DNA from: JAZSNA01 sp045536135
GTDB taxonomy: Bacteria; Pseudomonadota; Alphaproteobacteria; CAAHEQ01; UBA3637
Direction: 5' to 3'
NCBI GenBank assembly: GCA_045536135.1
Contig: JAZSNA010000003.1
Location: 1 to 64,000, forward strand
DNA: 64,000 bases
Part shown: positions 42,950-51,830 of the stretch, piece by piece
Layout: each line of letters starts with the position of its first letter
How positions within the stretch are numbered: position 1 is the first letter of the stretch
The notes under the pieces: model-generated
What the model saw: the letters and a program-made list of their open reading frames with translations, nothing else
Told to the model about the DNA's origin: nothing
The model's database searches: none
Made by a program: the position numbers and the translations under genes

Positions 42950-45532
42950 ATGGGCCAAGAGAAAACGTATTCCTTTTCTTCGGAATTTGTGGCTATGATA
43001 GCGGCAAGAAAGTTAGCACGCTTACGAGATGATGATAATCTGTTGGCGGTTTATGCTTCTTCTAAAATTAAGGTATTGCCCTATCAAATAGCGGCCGCAC
43101 GGTTTGCTCTGCGTTCTCACCTTCTAAGGGGATGTATTCTGTGTGATGAAGGGTCTCTTGGTAAAACTTACGAAGCTCTCCTTGTTGTTGCACAGCGTTG
43201 GTATGAAGGGAAGGAACATATTTTGGTGGTTTTACCACAAAATCTTATGGCTCAATGGCAACAAAAACTAGATGAGGAGTTTACATTACCCATAGTAAAC
43301 TGGGATGGATACACGGATAAAAGCAAGGGAATTTGCTTGGTTACTTATGATGATGTAATTCGTGAGGCTGAGAAATTCAAAGCAATTCGTTGGGATTTGG
43401 CCGTCTTTGATGAAGCAGATATCTTGTTTAAGCCTGAAAATAAGTCGGTTATAACTATTAAAGAGGTGGTCGGAGAAGCTTTTAAACTGCTTTTAACGCC
43501 AACGCCGATTACAATGAGTATTATGGATATTTACGGTCTTCTCCATTTTATTGATGAAACAGTTCTGCCGGATCCTGACAGCTTTTATCGCCGATATTTT
43601 AGAAAGCCGGAAAACTATCCCGAACTTTCAAGTTGGGTATCACAATTTGCCTTTAGAACGCTTAAAAGCCAGGCTAGCCAATATGTCAATTTTACTAGAC
43701 GTTTGCCAATTGTTCTGAATTATTCCCCAAAAGACGATGAAAAAAGGATATATAATCTGACCGAAAAATATCTTAATTTAGCTGAAAAACAGGCTTATCC
43801 ACAAATGGATAACTACCAGCTGACATTGATGTTTTACCATATTTTAGCTTCTTCACCACAGGCATTTATTTCCTTGCTAGATGCTCCCATCAAACGAACA
43901 CATGGGGATGAACATGCTATTTTGGAAACGATGCGTGACTTAGCATCTAAAATTAAAATAACCGCTAAGATGGAAGAATTAGTTCAAGCAATCAAAACAA
44001 CTTTTACTCATCTTAAAACACGTAAGGAAGAACAGAAAGCAATTATCTTTGTTGATAATCTAAACACCCTACCAGTTTTAGCTGATCTGCTTGAATCGGA
44101 AGGATATCGTGTTATAAAATATACCGAAGAAAAGGCATTATCCCGATTCCGTTCTGAAAAAGAGCTACAGATTTTAATTTGTAATGATGCTATGGCCAAA
44201 GGACTGGATATTGAATACTGTCCTGTGGTTATCAATTATGATTTACTTTATAACGCTGTGGAAATGGAACAACGGATTTGTCGTTGCCATCGCCAGGGAC
44301 AAAAATCAGATGTTTTGGTAATCAACCTGTTAAGTAAAGAAAATATCGCAGATGTTCGTATATTAGAGTTGATAAACAAGCGTACTCTACAGTTTGAAGG
44401 CATTTTCGGTATGTCTGATGATATTGTGGGCAATTTTGATGTGAAATTGGAAGATATATTGAAACAGCGGCGCAGTTTAAGCGAAATCCGCTCAGATTTT
44501 GATGAAAATATGGAAGTAAATCGCGTTTCAAATAAAAAAATCGTTTCAGTTGCTGAAGCTTCTCTGTTTACAACTTTTACAAAGGATATTGCCGACAAAA
44601 TTACAGTATCCCCAAAATATATTGAAAAAAAGGCTGAAAAGACAAATGATGATTTATGGGAAGTGGTTAAATTCTATTTTTCTGAAAATTGCCCAGAATA
44701 CATTATTGATGACGAGAAGAAAACCCTGACCCTACCAGATAATGAAGAAGTTTACAAATTATTCTATTATGATAGTGGTACGCGTAATGTACCTTATGTG
44801 GGGCGTCGGAGTTATGGTATGTCAAAGGACTTTAAACCGGCGGCTGGCAGGATTACTCTAACCTCAATCTTGGTCAAAGGTATTTTGAATGAAATCGCCT
44901 GTTCGGAAAAAGGAATCATAACAGCGAGCAATAAATCAGGACAATCTCTTATTCATTTTTACAATGTGGTTCTTCGTAATAAAAAGAGACAATACCTTGC
45001 TGATTATGACATTCTGACTGGTAAGAATGAAAATGGACAAATTTTGGATGAAAAAGAGTGCCTTAGAATTCTTAACCAACCTACTGAGGATATTATAACA
45101 GAAGGTAGGAAAAATCCATACTGGCTTAAAACAGCGACGGGATCCTCACGCGATTTATTAGACCCCCAAATCCAGCGCGACCTGAAAGAACGCTATGCTA
45201 ATGAAAACGCCAGAAAGTTTGATGAGGGTGTGGATTTAATTAAATTAAGAGCTACTCGACAAAAATCTGTTCTAGAACAAAATCTTTTAGAAGCGAAACA
45301 GGAAGCAAAAAAATTACGAGATTCAATAGCTGAAGCAAAGGATCGTTTGGTAGAGTTGAAACTTCAAAAACAACTGAATATACAGGAAAAAGAGCTTAAA
45401 CGCAAAGAAGAAGGCCTATTTTTGGATCAAGCCCGAATAGACGTTGACACTGAGGACGAAATAGACCTCTTACGAGGCATTAACGGCATTGAGTTTGATT
45501 TATATCCGATTTTCGAAATTCAATCAAATTAA
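42950..45532 (+). CDS. SNF2-family helicase/ATPase linked to type III R-M
   Basis: 860 aa. Two RecA lobes of the SNF2 type: motif I is CDEGSLGKTYEA (usual DEMGLGKT, so one Gly is Ser), motif II FDEADILF, motif III LLLTPTPI, and C-lobe motifs MAKGLDIEYCPVVINYDLL and EQRICRCHRQGQK. Residues about 500-760 are an unassigned region (YYDSGTRNVPYVGRRSYGMS) and about 760-840 a Lys/Glu coiled coil. It starts 2 nt after res, so it belongs to the operon. Similar helicases occur in DISARM-like systems; a defence role is inferred. Confidence 0.85.
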   Translation: MGQEKTYSFSSEFVAMIAARKLARLRDDDNLLAVYASSKIKVLPYQIAAARFALRSHLLRGCILCDEGSLGKTYEALLVVAQRWYEGKEHILVVLPQNLMAQWQQKLDEEFTLPIVNWDGYTDKSKGICLVTYDDVIREAEKFKAIRWDLAVFDEADILFKPENKSVITIKEVVGEAFKLLLTPTPITMSIMDIYGLLHFIDETVLPDPDSFYRRYFRKPENYPELSSWVSQFAFRTLKSQASQYVNFTRRLPIVLNYSPKDDEKRIYNLTEKYLNLAEKQAYPQMDNYQLTLMFYHILASSPQAFISLLDAPIKRTHGDEHAILETMRDLASKIKITAKMEELVQAIKTTFTHLKTRKEEQKAIIFVDNLNTLPVLADLLESEGYRVIKYTEEKALSRFRSEKELQILICNDAMAKGLDIEYCPVVINYDLLYNAVEMEQRICRCHRQGQKSDVLVINLLSKENIADVRILELINKRTLQFEGIFGMSDDIVGNFDVKLEDILKQRRSLSEIRSDFDENMEVNRVSNKKIVSVAEASLFTTFTKDIADKITVSPKYIEKKAEKTNDDLWEVVKFYFSENCPEYIIDDEKKTLTLPDNEEVYKLFYYDSGTRNVPYVGRRSYGMSKDFKPAAGRITLTSILVKGILNEIACSEKGIITASNKSGQSLIHFYNVVLRNKKRQYLADYDILTGKNENGQILDEKECLRILNQPTEDIITEGRKNPYWLKTATGSSRDLLDPQIQRDLKERYANENARKFDEGVDLIKLRATRQKSVLEQNLLEAKQEAKKLRDSIAEAKDRLVELKLQKQLNIQEKELKRKEEGLFLDQARIDVDTEDEIDLLRGINGIEFDLYPIFEIQSN

Positions 45533-45563
45533 CAAAAATCTTATCAAGCAGGGATTGAAATTT

Positions 45564-45962
45564 TTATTTCTTCAATCGCATGGCATTAGGAATCTGCTGA
45601 AAACCGAACTTTTTGTAAAATTTTGGCAAACATGGCTTCTTTGGATCATAGAACAAACTAACTGTGGCGAAGTTTTGCGATTTAACATACTTAATGATTT
45701 CTTTCATCAAGATCGTTCCAATACCTTGTCCATGATAATTTGGATGGACCACAACATCATAAATCATACACATTTCTGAATCATCTACGCATCTAGCAAA
45801 ACCTACGGTTTTTCTTCCATCCAATACAGACACCATAAAGGTTGATTGCTTTTTGACTACAGGCCATTGCTCCGGACGATAGTTCCCCCACTTCAACAAG
45901 GAATGGATTTCGTCTATATCTTTTGTGTTAATGCGTTTTCCAATCTTAACTATGTATGTCAT
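45564..45962 (-). CDS. GNAT acetyltransferase
   Basis: 132 aa from the ATG at 45962. A frame starting at 45998 would begin inside the -35 box. CoA-binding loop HPNYHGQGIGTILMKEII, preceded by beta strand MCMIYDVVV; C-terminal FYKKFGFQQIP. The -10 box ends 7 nt before the ATG, so the mRNA would be leaderless. Substrate unknown. It lies between the convergent SNF2 gene and the HU gene. Confidence 0.85.
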   Translation of the reverse strand: MTYIVKIGKRINTKDIDEIHSLLKWGNYRPEQWPVVKKQSTFMVSVLDGRKTVGFARCVDDSEMCMIYDVVVHPNYHGQGIGTILMKEIIKYVKSQNFATVSLFYDPKKPCLPKFYKKFGFQQIPNAMRLKK

Positions 45963-45969
45963 ACCACTT

Positions 45970-45998
45970 ATTGTAGTAGATTTAAATTCTGAATGCAA
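45970..45998 (-). promoter_or_regulatory. Promoter of the GNAT gene
   Basis: On the minus strand TTGCAT (45998-45993), 17 nt, TACAAT (45975-45970). Confidence 0.5.
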
Positions 45999-46002
45999 GC
46001 AA

Positions 46003-46031
46003 AAACCCGTAGATTTAATTTCTACGGGTTT
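46003..46031 (-). terminator. Terminator of the HU gene
   Basis: 11-bp stem AAACCCGTAGA with TCTACGGGTTT, 7-nt loop, followed by five T on the minus strand. Confidence 0.85.
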
Positions 46032-46047
46032 GATAGAAACTGTATAA

Positions 46048-46320
46048 TTACTTTACAGCCTTTTTCAACAAAGCGCCGGCTTTGAATTTAGGAGCTTTGG
46101 ATGCTGGAATTTTGATTTCTTTTCCAGTTGCAGGATTGCGACCTTTACGGGTGGCACGCTTAGCGACAGCAAATGTACCAAAACCAGTAATTTGGACGGC
46201 ATCCCCTTTTTTCAAGGCTTTTGTGATGACTTCGATAGCGGCTCTTACTGCGCGATCAGCATCAGCCTTGGTTAATCCAGCTGTTTTAGCAATAGCTTCA
46301 ACTAATTCTGTTTTATTCAT
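46048..46320 (-). CDS. hup: HU-family DNA-binding protein
   Basis: 90 aa, exact family size. Nucleoid protein that bends DNA as a dimer. N-terminal MNKTELVEAIAKTAGLTKAD, the FGTF turn in ITGFGTFAVAKRA and the arm signature RKGRNPATGKEIKIPASKAP. AAAGGA ribosome site. Own promoter at 46382-46410 with a stem-loop (46353-46379) in its leader, and a strong terminator downstream. Confidence 0.97.
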   Translation of the reverse strand: MNKTELVEAIAKTAGLTKADADRAVRAAIEVITKALKKGDAVQITGFGTFAVAKRATRKGRNPATGKEIKIPASKAPKFKAGALLKKAVK

Positions 46321-46352
46321 TTTATTTTTCCTTTCTTTATATATATAAAGTT

Positions 46353-46379
46353 AAACGAAGGCTCATGATACCTTCGTTT
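46353..46379 (-). promoter_or_regulatory. Stem-loop at the 5' end of the HU leader
   Basis: 9-bp stem AAACGAAGG with CCTTCGTTT, 9-nt loop. The predicted HU transcription start is near 46375, so the hairpin would lie at or very near the mRNA 5' end. No T run follows on the minus strand, so stabilisation or regulation is more likely than termination. Confidence 0.5.
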
Positions 46380-46381
46380 AC

Positions 46382-46410
46382 ATTAGAGAGAAATTCTCAG
46401 AAAAAGTCAA
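46382..46410 (-). promoter_or_regulatory. Promoter of the HU gene
   Basis: On the minus strand TTGACT (46410-46405), 17 nt, TCTAAT (46387-46382), directly after the pheT terminator. Confidence 0.6.
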
Positions 46411-46413
46411 ATA

Positions 46414-46447
46414 AAAAGGAGAATTCATGTCTGAGAATTCTCCTTTT
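46414..46447 (-). terminator. Terminator of pheST
   Basis: 13-bp stem AAAAGGAGAATTC with GAATTCTCCTTTT, 8-nt loop, T-rich on the minus strand; 3 nt after the pheT stop. Confidence 0.85.
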
Positions 46448-46450
46448 GTC

Positions 46451-48526
46451 TTATCTGGAACGAATTTTTTCTTCCATCTTGGCCTTAATCGCACTAGTCC
46501 ACTTATTAAATTCCTCAGCTGGTAAATTGGCCACTGAAGGTTGATAATCAATGGAATATGTGATTTTACGATCAGGTGATTTATCATCCTTATATACATC
46601 TGTCAATTCTACCCGAGAGACAGGAACATCTTTTTCTTTCTTAATGTCTGTAATAACGCTTCCTGCCGGATATTGTTCGGGAACCTCCAAACAGATATCA
46701 CGATTAACTGGCATTAACTCCGATGGATCTCTGAATTCGTGCTCTGAAACAGGTAAATTTAACAATTTGTCAGTATAGAATTGGAAATAGCATGGACGCT
46801 CATTTTTAATACCACAGGCAAATAAGACTTTCGGATGAACTTCGCCAAAAATACCAATTACACGACCTGTAGCATCAAGAATACTGGCTCTACGCAATGG
46901 ATGAAGAAGTTTAGCAACAGGTTCCTGTGCCTCGTCAATTTTTGATTGGTAATCAAAATCAACATCTAATTTTCCAGAAATACCACTTACGATTCCCTTA
47001 AGATAAAGTGGAGTCGCTTGAATATCTTCATAAGAGAAATGACGAGGATATGCACAACCATTGACGATACCCCACAAAATTTTCTCCTCTGTACACACTC
47101 CATTTTCTGCTGTTTTATCGGGGTGAAAAACGCGTGTCCATTCATATGCTTTAACATCGCGATTTTTTACACGTAGGTTCTTTTCTACGGTTTCTACTGC
47201 TTGTATCAAACAGTTATTCTTCAACATTGAATACCCTTTATCTTGAGCATTTGTTATACCAACATGTGCGGCAAGAGGATCTGGTGGAGTTACTCCCATT
47301 CTTTCATAATGTTGTGTAGAATATAAGCTGTCTGTAAAAATTTCATAGAACCCCTGATCTACAAGGTAATCATCAATTGCATCCTTGCGTTTTTCTGCTT
47401 CGGTTGCAGTCGTACCAATTGTCGCATTAGGTAATTCATTTGGTAGTGAATTATATCCAATTGATTTTCCTAACTCTTCATATAAGTCAACAGGATATTC
47501 AACATCCCAGATACGATGCATTGGAACTTTAAATTGTAAAGAGCCATCATCCTGCACTGTAGCTTTAAAACCGTATCTGCTTAAGCGATCAATAATTTCC
47601 TCTTTTGATAACTCTCTATCTAAATATTCAGAAGCTCCAGCTGGAGTTAAAGAAAGCGTTCTATTTGGTAGTGCAACTTTTTGATTAAATTGTGAAGGAA
47701 CTACATTTTTCCATCCAATTTGATCATACAAAAGGGCAGCACGTTCAACAGAGCGTTTAATAACGTCTAAATCTCCGCCACGCTCAAAACGTTGAGAAGC
47801 CAACGTTTGAATACCAAGCGCTTTACTTGCTTTTCTAATTCTGACCGGATCAAATAAAGCGGCTTCAAAAATAACACGCTTTGTATTTTCATCAACAGAG
47901 GCAACATCACATCCCATAATACCTGCAAGTGTCAGAATTTTTTCATCATCAGCAATTACAATTATACCAGCAGGTAGCTCAATTTCACCTTTGCCAAATA
48001 ACAAACTTGCCTTTTCACCTTGACGCGATTCACGAATATGAATTTTTCCTTTGATTTTGTCTGCATCATATACGTGTGCTGGCTGTCCTAATTCCAAATT
48101 TACCACATTTGTTACATCAATGACAGGACATATTTCATTAACCCCACCAGTCTTTAACATGTGGGAATATTCAGAACCTAAATTCTTAACATCGGCTGGA
48201 TTATCATTACGAAATTCTGTTGCAGAGTACGCTATGCAACCATCGGTATCAATAGAAAACAAAGATGAATTATCGGTGTATGACATTTTTCCCATTGGAA
48301 TTGGCTTCAAAGGAAAACCTGTTCGACCAGAAACTTCACGAGCAACACCCTCATAACTGTGATGATCTCCTCGATTCGCTAAAAGTTCAAAGGTAATAAG
48401 ATTATCATCACCTTCTTTATCAATTCTTTTGACTTCGAGACCAATATCCTCAAATAATTCCTTGCTCTCGGCTAAGGAATCTGGTAAATCAATATACTTC
48501 TTTAATGTATTTAAACTTATTTTCAT
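46451..48526 (-). CDS. pheT: Phenylalanyl-tRNA synthetase beta subunit, short form
   Basis: 691 aa against about 795 in E. coli. With PheS it charges tRNA-Phe. The B1/B5/B3-4 core is present (ELLANRGDHHSYEGVAREVS, EICPVIDVTNVVNLELGQPA, QTLASQRFERGGD), and the C-terminal anticodon-binding FDX-ACB domain is kept (ELMPVNRDICLEVP). The EMAP-II/OB tRNA-binding domain usual at residues 40-150 is absent: GLEVKRID runs almost directly into ELLANRGD. Start overlaps the pheS stop as TAATG. Confidence 0.93.
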   Translation of the reverse strand: MKISLNTLKKYIDLPDSLAESKELFEDIGLEVKRIDKEGDDNLITFELLANRGDHHSYEGVAREVSGRTGFPLKPIPMGKMSYTDNSSLFSIDTDGCIAYSATEFRNDNPADVKNLGSEYSHMLKTGGVNEICPVIDVTNVVNLELGQPAHVYDADKIKGKIHIRESRQGEKASLLFGKGEIELPAGIIVIADDEKILTLAGIMGCDVASVDENTKRVIFEAALFDPVRIRKASKALGIQTLASQRFERGGDLDVIKRSVERAALLYDQIGWKNVVPSQFNQKVALPNRTLSLTPAGASEYLDRELSKEEIIDRLSRYGFKATVQDDGSLQFKVPMHRIWDVEYPVDLYEELGKSIGYNSLPNELPNATIGTTATEAEKRKDAIDDYLVDQGFYEIFTDSLYSTQHYERMGVTPPDPLAAHVGITNAQDKGYSMLKNNCLIQAVETVEKNLRVKNRDVKAYEWTRVFHPDKTAENGVCTEEKILWGIVNGCAYPRHFSYEDIQATPLYLKGIVSGISGKLDVDFDYQSKIDEAQEPVAKLLHPLRRASILDATGRVIGIFGEVHPKVLFACGIKNERPCYFQFYTDKLLNLPVSEHEFRDPSELMPVNRDICLEVPEQYPAGSVITDIKKEKDVPVSRVELTDVYKDDKSPDRKITYSIDYQPSVANLPAEEFNKWTSAIKAKMEEKIRSR

Positions 48527-49551
48527 TAGTCTCTACCTCTAATATTTTTGAACACCTGTAAATTCATACCATAAAGCTGACGCATATTCGCCTTATAGAA
48601 TTGAGAAACCATTCTTGAAATACCAATTCCGAAAGCAAAACCGCTCACTTTTTCCGGATCGTATCCTAGCCCCTTAAACACTTTAGGGTGTACCATTCCG
48701 GCTCCAACAACAGTCACCCAACCAGCACCATGACATGCTTGACAGCCTGCGCCACCGCAGTTTTTGCATGAAACATCAGCACCAATTGATGGTTCTGTAT
48801 ACGGATAAAATTTAGGCTTAAAACGCACTTTTCTGTCTTCTCCATAAATAGACTTCAAAAGGTATTCCAAAGTTCCTTTTAAGTGAGAAAGTTTCACCCC
48901 TTCACCAACCCACAATCCTTCATATTGATGGAAGCAAGCTAAATGAGTCGTATCTACGGTCTCATTTCGATAAGTTCTTCCCGGTGATACAATTTTAATT
49001 GGTAGAGTTCCATTTTTATTTGCTTCTAAAATACGAGCCTGCACAGTTGTGGTATGTGAACGCATTAATAACCCACCATCTACCCAGAAAGTGTCTTGAG
49101 CATCACGAGCTGGATGGTGTTCAGGAACATTAAGTGTATCAAAATTATAATAAGCACTTTCGACTTCTGGTCCATCGACCACTGAAAAACCTAAACGGCG
49201 TAATAATGATGTACACTTATGTTCTACCATTGTTAATGGGTGTAATGAACCAGGCTGTTGTCCGATTTCTGGAAGGGACAAATCCATGTGTTCACCGCTA
49301 ATTCTATCTTGAATAATCTTTTCAACAACGCCTTTCTTAGCATCCTCCAATGCTTTTTCAACAGATGCACGCATAGCGTTCAATTGTTGGCCAAATTCTT
49401 GACGTTTTTCTGGAGGGATGTTTCTAATTTGATCAGCTTGTTGCTTAAGCAAACTCTTCTTACCTAGATACTTAGAACGAAGCATATCCACGTCTTGTAC
49501 GGATTTAGCCTGTGCCACATCTTGTTGTAAAAGTTCTAAAATGTTTTCCAT
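48526..49551 (-). CDS. pheS: Phenylalanyl-tRNA synthetase alpha subunit with Cys cluster
   Basis: 341 aa from the ATG at 49551 (GAGGT site); the longer frame covers the promoter. N-terminal coiled coil, then the class II core: motif 2 GRTYRNETVDTTHLACFHQ, motif 3 FGIGISRMV. A CKNCGGAGCQACHGAG cluster near residue 265 looks like a zinc knuckle. It is not, from memory, found in alphaproteobacterial PheS, which suggests replacement from another phylum. Divergent from tRNA-Phe. Confidence 0.95.
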   Translation of the reverse strand: MENILELLQQDVAQAKSVQDVDMLRSKYLGKKSLLKQQADQIRNIPPEKRQEFGQQLNAMRASVEKALEDAKKGVVEKIIQDRISGEHMDLSLPEIGQQPGSLHPLTMVEHKCTSLLRRLGFSVVDGPEVESAYYNFDTLNVPEHHPARDAQDTFWVDGGLLMRSHTTTVQARILEANKNGTLPIKIVSPGRTYRNETVDTTHLACFHQYEGLWVGEGVKLSHLKGTLEYLLKSIYGEDRKVRFKPKFYPYTEPSIGADVSCKNCGGAGCQACHGAGWVTVVGAGMVHPKVFKGLGYDPEKVSGFAFGIGISRMVSQFYKANMRQLYGMNLQVFKNIRGRD

Positions 49552-49591
49552 TTCTACCTCTATAAGTTGCAACTTTTCTAATAACCTGGAC

Positions 49592-49620
49592 AGTTTATCA
49601 TACGTCCATCCAAAAGTCAA
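49592..49620 (-). promoter_or_regulatory. Promoter of pheST
   Basis: On the minus strand TTGACT (49620-49615), 17 nt ending TGA, TAAACT (49597-49592). Confidence 0.65.
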
Positions 49621-49634
49621 GTTTTATTTTTTTC

Positions 49635-49663
49635 TTGACAAACGATAACATTGTATGTTATTA
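49635..49663 (+). promoter_or_regulatory. Promoter of tRNA-Phe, possibly of the radical SAM operon
   Basis: TTGACA (49635-49640), 17 nt, TTATTA (49658-49663), back to back with the pheST promoter. No other good promoter is seen between the tRNA and the first radical SAM gene. Confidence 0.6.
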
Positions 49664-49685
49664 TTCCGAATGAGTTCAACTGACT

Positions 49686-49761
49686 GCCCAGATAGCTCAG
49701 TTGGTAGAGCAAGGGACTGAAAATCCCTGTGTCGGCGGTCCGATTCCGTCTCTGGGCACCA
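49686..49761 (+). tRNA. tRNA-Phe (anticodon GAA), CCA encoded, C at position 55
   Basis: 76 nt cloverleaf: acceptor GCCCAGA/TCTGGGC, D-arm GCTC/GAGC with GG, anticodon loop CTGAAAA, discriminator A and encoded CCA. The T-loop is TCCGATT: position 55, almost always U (pseudouridine) in elongator tRNAs, is C. The T-stem has a G50-U64 wobble. A run of seven T follows directly. It lies between pheS (divergent) and the radical SAM operon (same strand, 22 nt downstream). Confidence 0.95.
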
Positions 49762-49783
49762 TTTTTTTAGGAAGGGAAAAAAA

Positions 49784-50935
49784 ATGAAGAAAAAGTTCAA
49801 CTTTGATATTTCTCCGAAGTTTATTGAGTACTTTAATAAGCGTGTTAAACAGGTTTTTTTCTACACAACCGAGGCTTGCCATTTGCGTTGTAAACAGTGT
49901 TTATATAAACCGAATTTATTTTTTCAAATGAAACAACGGAAAGAAATTCCTCTTAATGAGATGATAAAACTGGCAGAAGATTTTCACAAGCTTGGCGCGA
50001 TAAAGGCAACTATTATGGGTGGCGAACCATCTAAATATGGGGACCCTGAGCACCGTGATTTATGTAAGTTTATCGCTGAGCTCAGAAAAATGGGCTACAC
50101 GTACATACGAATGGATACAAATGGACAATTTGAAGATGATATGTTGGCTTTGGATGGTATGAAGAAACTTGATGAAGTGTCCTTCAGTATTGATGGTTAC
50201 TCTCCAGAAACAAACGACATATTACGTGGAGAAGGAGCTTTTGAAAAATGTAGGGATAATATTAAACGTGCCATTGAGCTAGGCTATACCGTGGATATTA
50301 CTTCCTGTATTCACCCAGTTCTATTGAAGAAAGATAAAAAAGGACAGCTAAATATTGAGAAAATGATTTTATTCGCACAGGATTTAGGAGTTAGAAATAT
50401 TAATTTCCATGTCTTGTTTAAACATGGTTTTCCTATGGATACTTGGACAGAAGATACAGCCGTAACACCTGAAAAATGGATTGTTGCACGTGATATCCTG
50501 GCAGATGCAGTTACCAAAAACAAGTATAAGATCCATGTGCGAATTCCATATCACTTTATTTCGCGAGAAGAATTCGATAAAAATCCAAAATATTACGGAT
50601 ATTGTCCTGCAAAATTAGGGGAAAGGTTGTTAGTACATCCAGACGGACAAATTAGAATTTGTTCTGGGTTGATTAGTTCAAAATACTGTGTAGCCCACTA
50701 CTTTGATGGAAAAATCATATGGGAAGAAGGGTATTTAAATGAATTGAATGATCATGATTTAAATAACCCTACTCCTTGCACAAACCAAAGCAAAGGAATG
50801 CAGTGCGGCAATTATTGTCCTTTATGCTTTTCTTTCAAACCTTATCAAAAAGAGTATGTTTGGAAAAACAAACTAAAGTGGGAAGAAACTAATGATCAGA
50901 AATGCAACATTTTCGATAACAAATCGATGCAATAG
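49784..50935 (+). CDS. Radical SAM enzyme with C-terminal Cys cluster (SPASM-like)
   Basis: 383 aa; GGAAGGG ribosome site 22 nt after tRNA-Phe. The 4Fe-4S/SAM motif CHLRCKQC has Cys32, Cys36 and Cys39; GGEP at 79-82. C-terminal Cys residues (YCPAKLGERLLVHPDGQIRI, CTNQSKGMQCGNYCPLC) look like an auxiliary cluster of SPASM type, as in peptide-modifying enzymes. It overlaps the second radical SAM gene by 44 nt. Reaction unknown; no precursor peptide is evident beside it. Confidence 0.88.
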   Translation: MKKKFNFDISPKFIEYFNKRVKQVFFYTTEACHLRCKQCLYKPNLFFQMKQRKEIPLNEMIKLAEDFHKLGAIKATIMGGEPSKYGDPEHRDLCKFIAELRKMGYTYIRMDTNGQFEDDMLALDGMKKLDEVSFSIDGYSPETNDILRGEGAFEKCRDNIKRAIELGYTVDITSCIHPVLLKKDKKGQLNIEKMILFAQDLGVRNINFHVLFKHGFPMDTWTEDTAVTPEKWIVARDILADAVTKNKYKIHVRIPYHFISREEFDKNPKYYGYCPAKLGERLLVHPDGQIRICSGLISSKYCVAHYFDGKIIWEEGYLNELNDHDLNNPTPCTNQSKGMQCGNYCPLCFSFKPYQKEYVWKNKLKWEETNDQKCNIFDNKSMQ

Positions 50936-51830
50936 TCGCTGTAAAATATGCAATATATGGAAAACAACAGATTTTTCTGATGAGCTCTCATTGTCTCAAA
51001 TCAAGAAATTAATTTCTAAACCTTATTTTAATGATCTTGATACGATTAGTATTACTGGAGGCGAACCTTTTTTAAGAAAAGATTTAACAGAGATTATTAA
51101 ACTGGCTAAGAATATATTACCTAAACTTAAACGCATATTTTTAAATACAAACGCAACGATTATTGAGCCAGTCCTCGATGTATGCAAATTATGCACTTCT
51201 CTCTTTTCAGAGACAATTTTGAGTATTTCTTTGGATGGGACTGAAACAGTTCATAATAGCTTAAGGGGTATAAATAATTATAAAAATGTTTTACTGTTAA
51301 TTGACAGAGCTTCTTCAATAAAAGGATTGAAGGTTTCGCTGTCCATGACAATTTCTAAAGGAAATTGTAGTTATGACGAACTTCAACATGTCCATAAATT
51401 AGCTCAGAAATACAATACAATGTTCAGTTTTAGGTTTGCAGATATGTCAAAGACATATTATAAAAATGAAGATATAGATTTGTCTCTTTCTGAAGAGGAG
51501 AAGCATATTGTATCTAAATACATTAGTGAAAATGGTTTAGACAATGAGTTTCTTGCAGTATTAAAGGAATATATAGAGACAAAGAAAGTTCCATTTATAG
51601 TTGATGAGAACGGGTGCAATCATTGTCTTGCAGGGAAGGAGTTCATCTTCATTCACCCAAATGGATCTGTTTCCCCTTGTTTATATAGTTCACAAAAAAT
51701 AAATATAGATTCAAAGCCGCCTCAAGAAGTCGAGCTCGGAAAATTTGAAAGATGTCCATGTTGCACGGACTGTGCAATTTATCCAATTTTAGAATATAAA
51801 AAAAACTTAGAAAAGGAGCAAAAATGTTAA
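50892..51830 (+). CDS. Radical SAM enzyme, SPASM-like, second copy
   Basis: 312 aa. Motif CNSRCKIC with Cys13, Cys17 and Cys20; ITGGEPFLRKDL at 54-65. C-terminal Cys groups: GCNHCLAGKEFIFIHPNGSV and CPCCTDCAIYP. It starts 44 nt inside the first radical SAM gene, which is unusual and points to coupling. The nearness of the Cys motif to the N-terminus fixes this start. Not a simple duplicate of its neighbour; the two proteins share little outside the motifs. Confidence 0.88.
   Translation: MIRNATFSITNRCNSRCKICNIWKTTDFSDELSLSQIKKLISKPYFNDLDTISITGGEPFLRKDLTEIIKLAKNILPKLKRIFLNTNATIIEPVLDVCKLCTSLFSETILSISLDGTETVHNSLRGINNYKNVLLLIDRASSIKGLKVSLSMTISKGNCSYDELQHVHKLAQKYNTMFSFRFADMSKTYYKNEDIDLSLSEEEKHIVSKYISENGLDNEFLAVLKEYIETKKVPFIVDENGCNHCLAGKEFIFIHPNGSVSPCLYSSQKINIDSKPPQEVELGKFERCPCCTDCAIYPILEYKKNLEKEQKC

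Noticed and set aside
49784..51830. Classical RiPP cluster with a precursor peptide
   Set aside because: No small precursor-like frame was found beside the radical SAM genes, and no RiPP recognition domain is visible.
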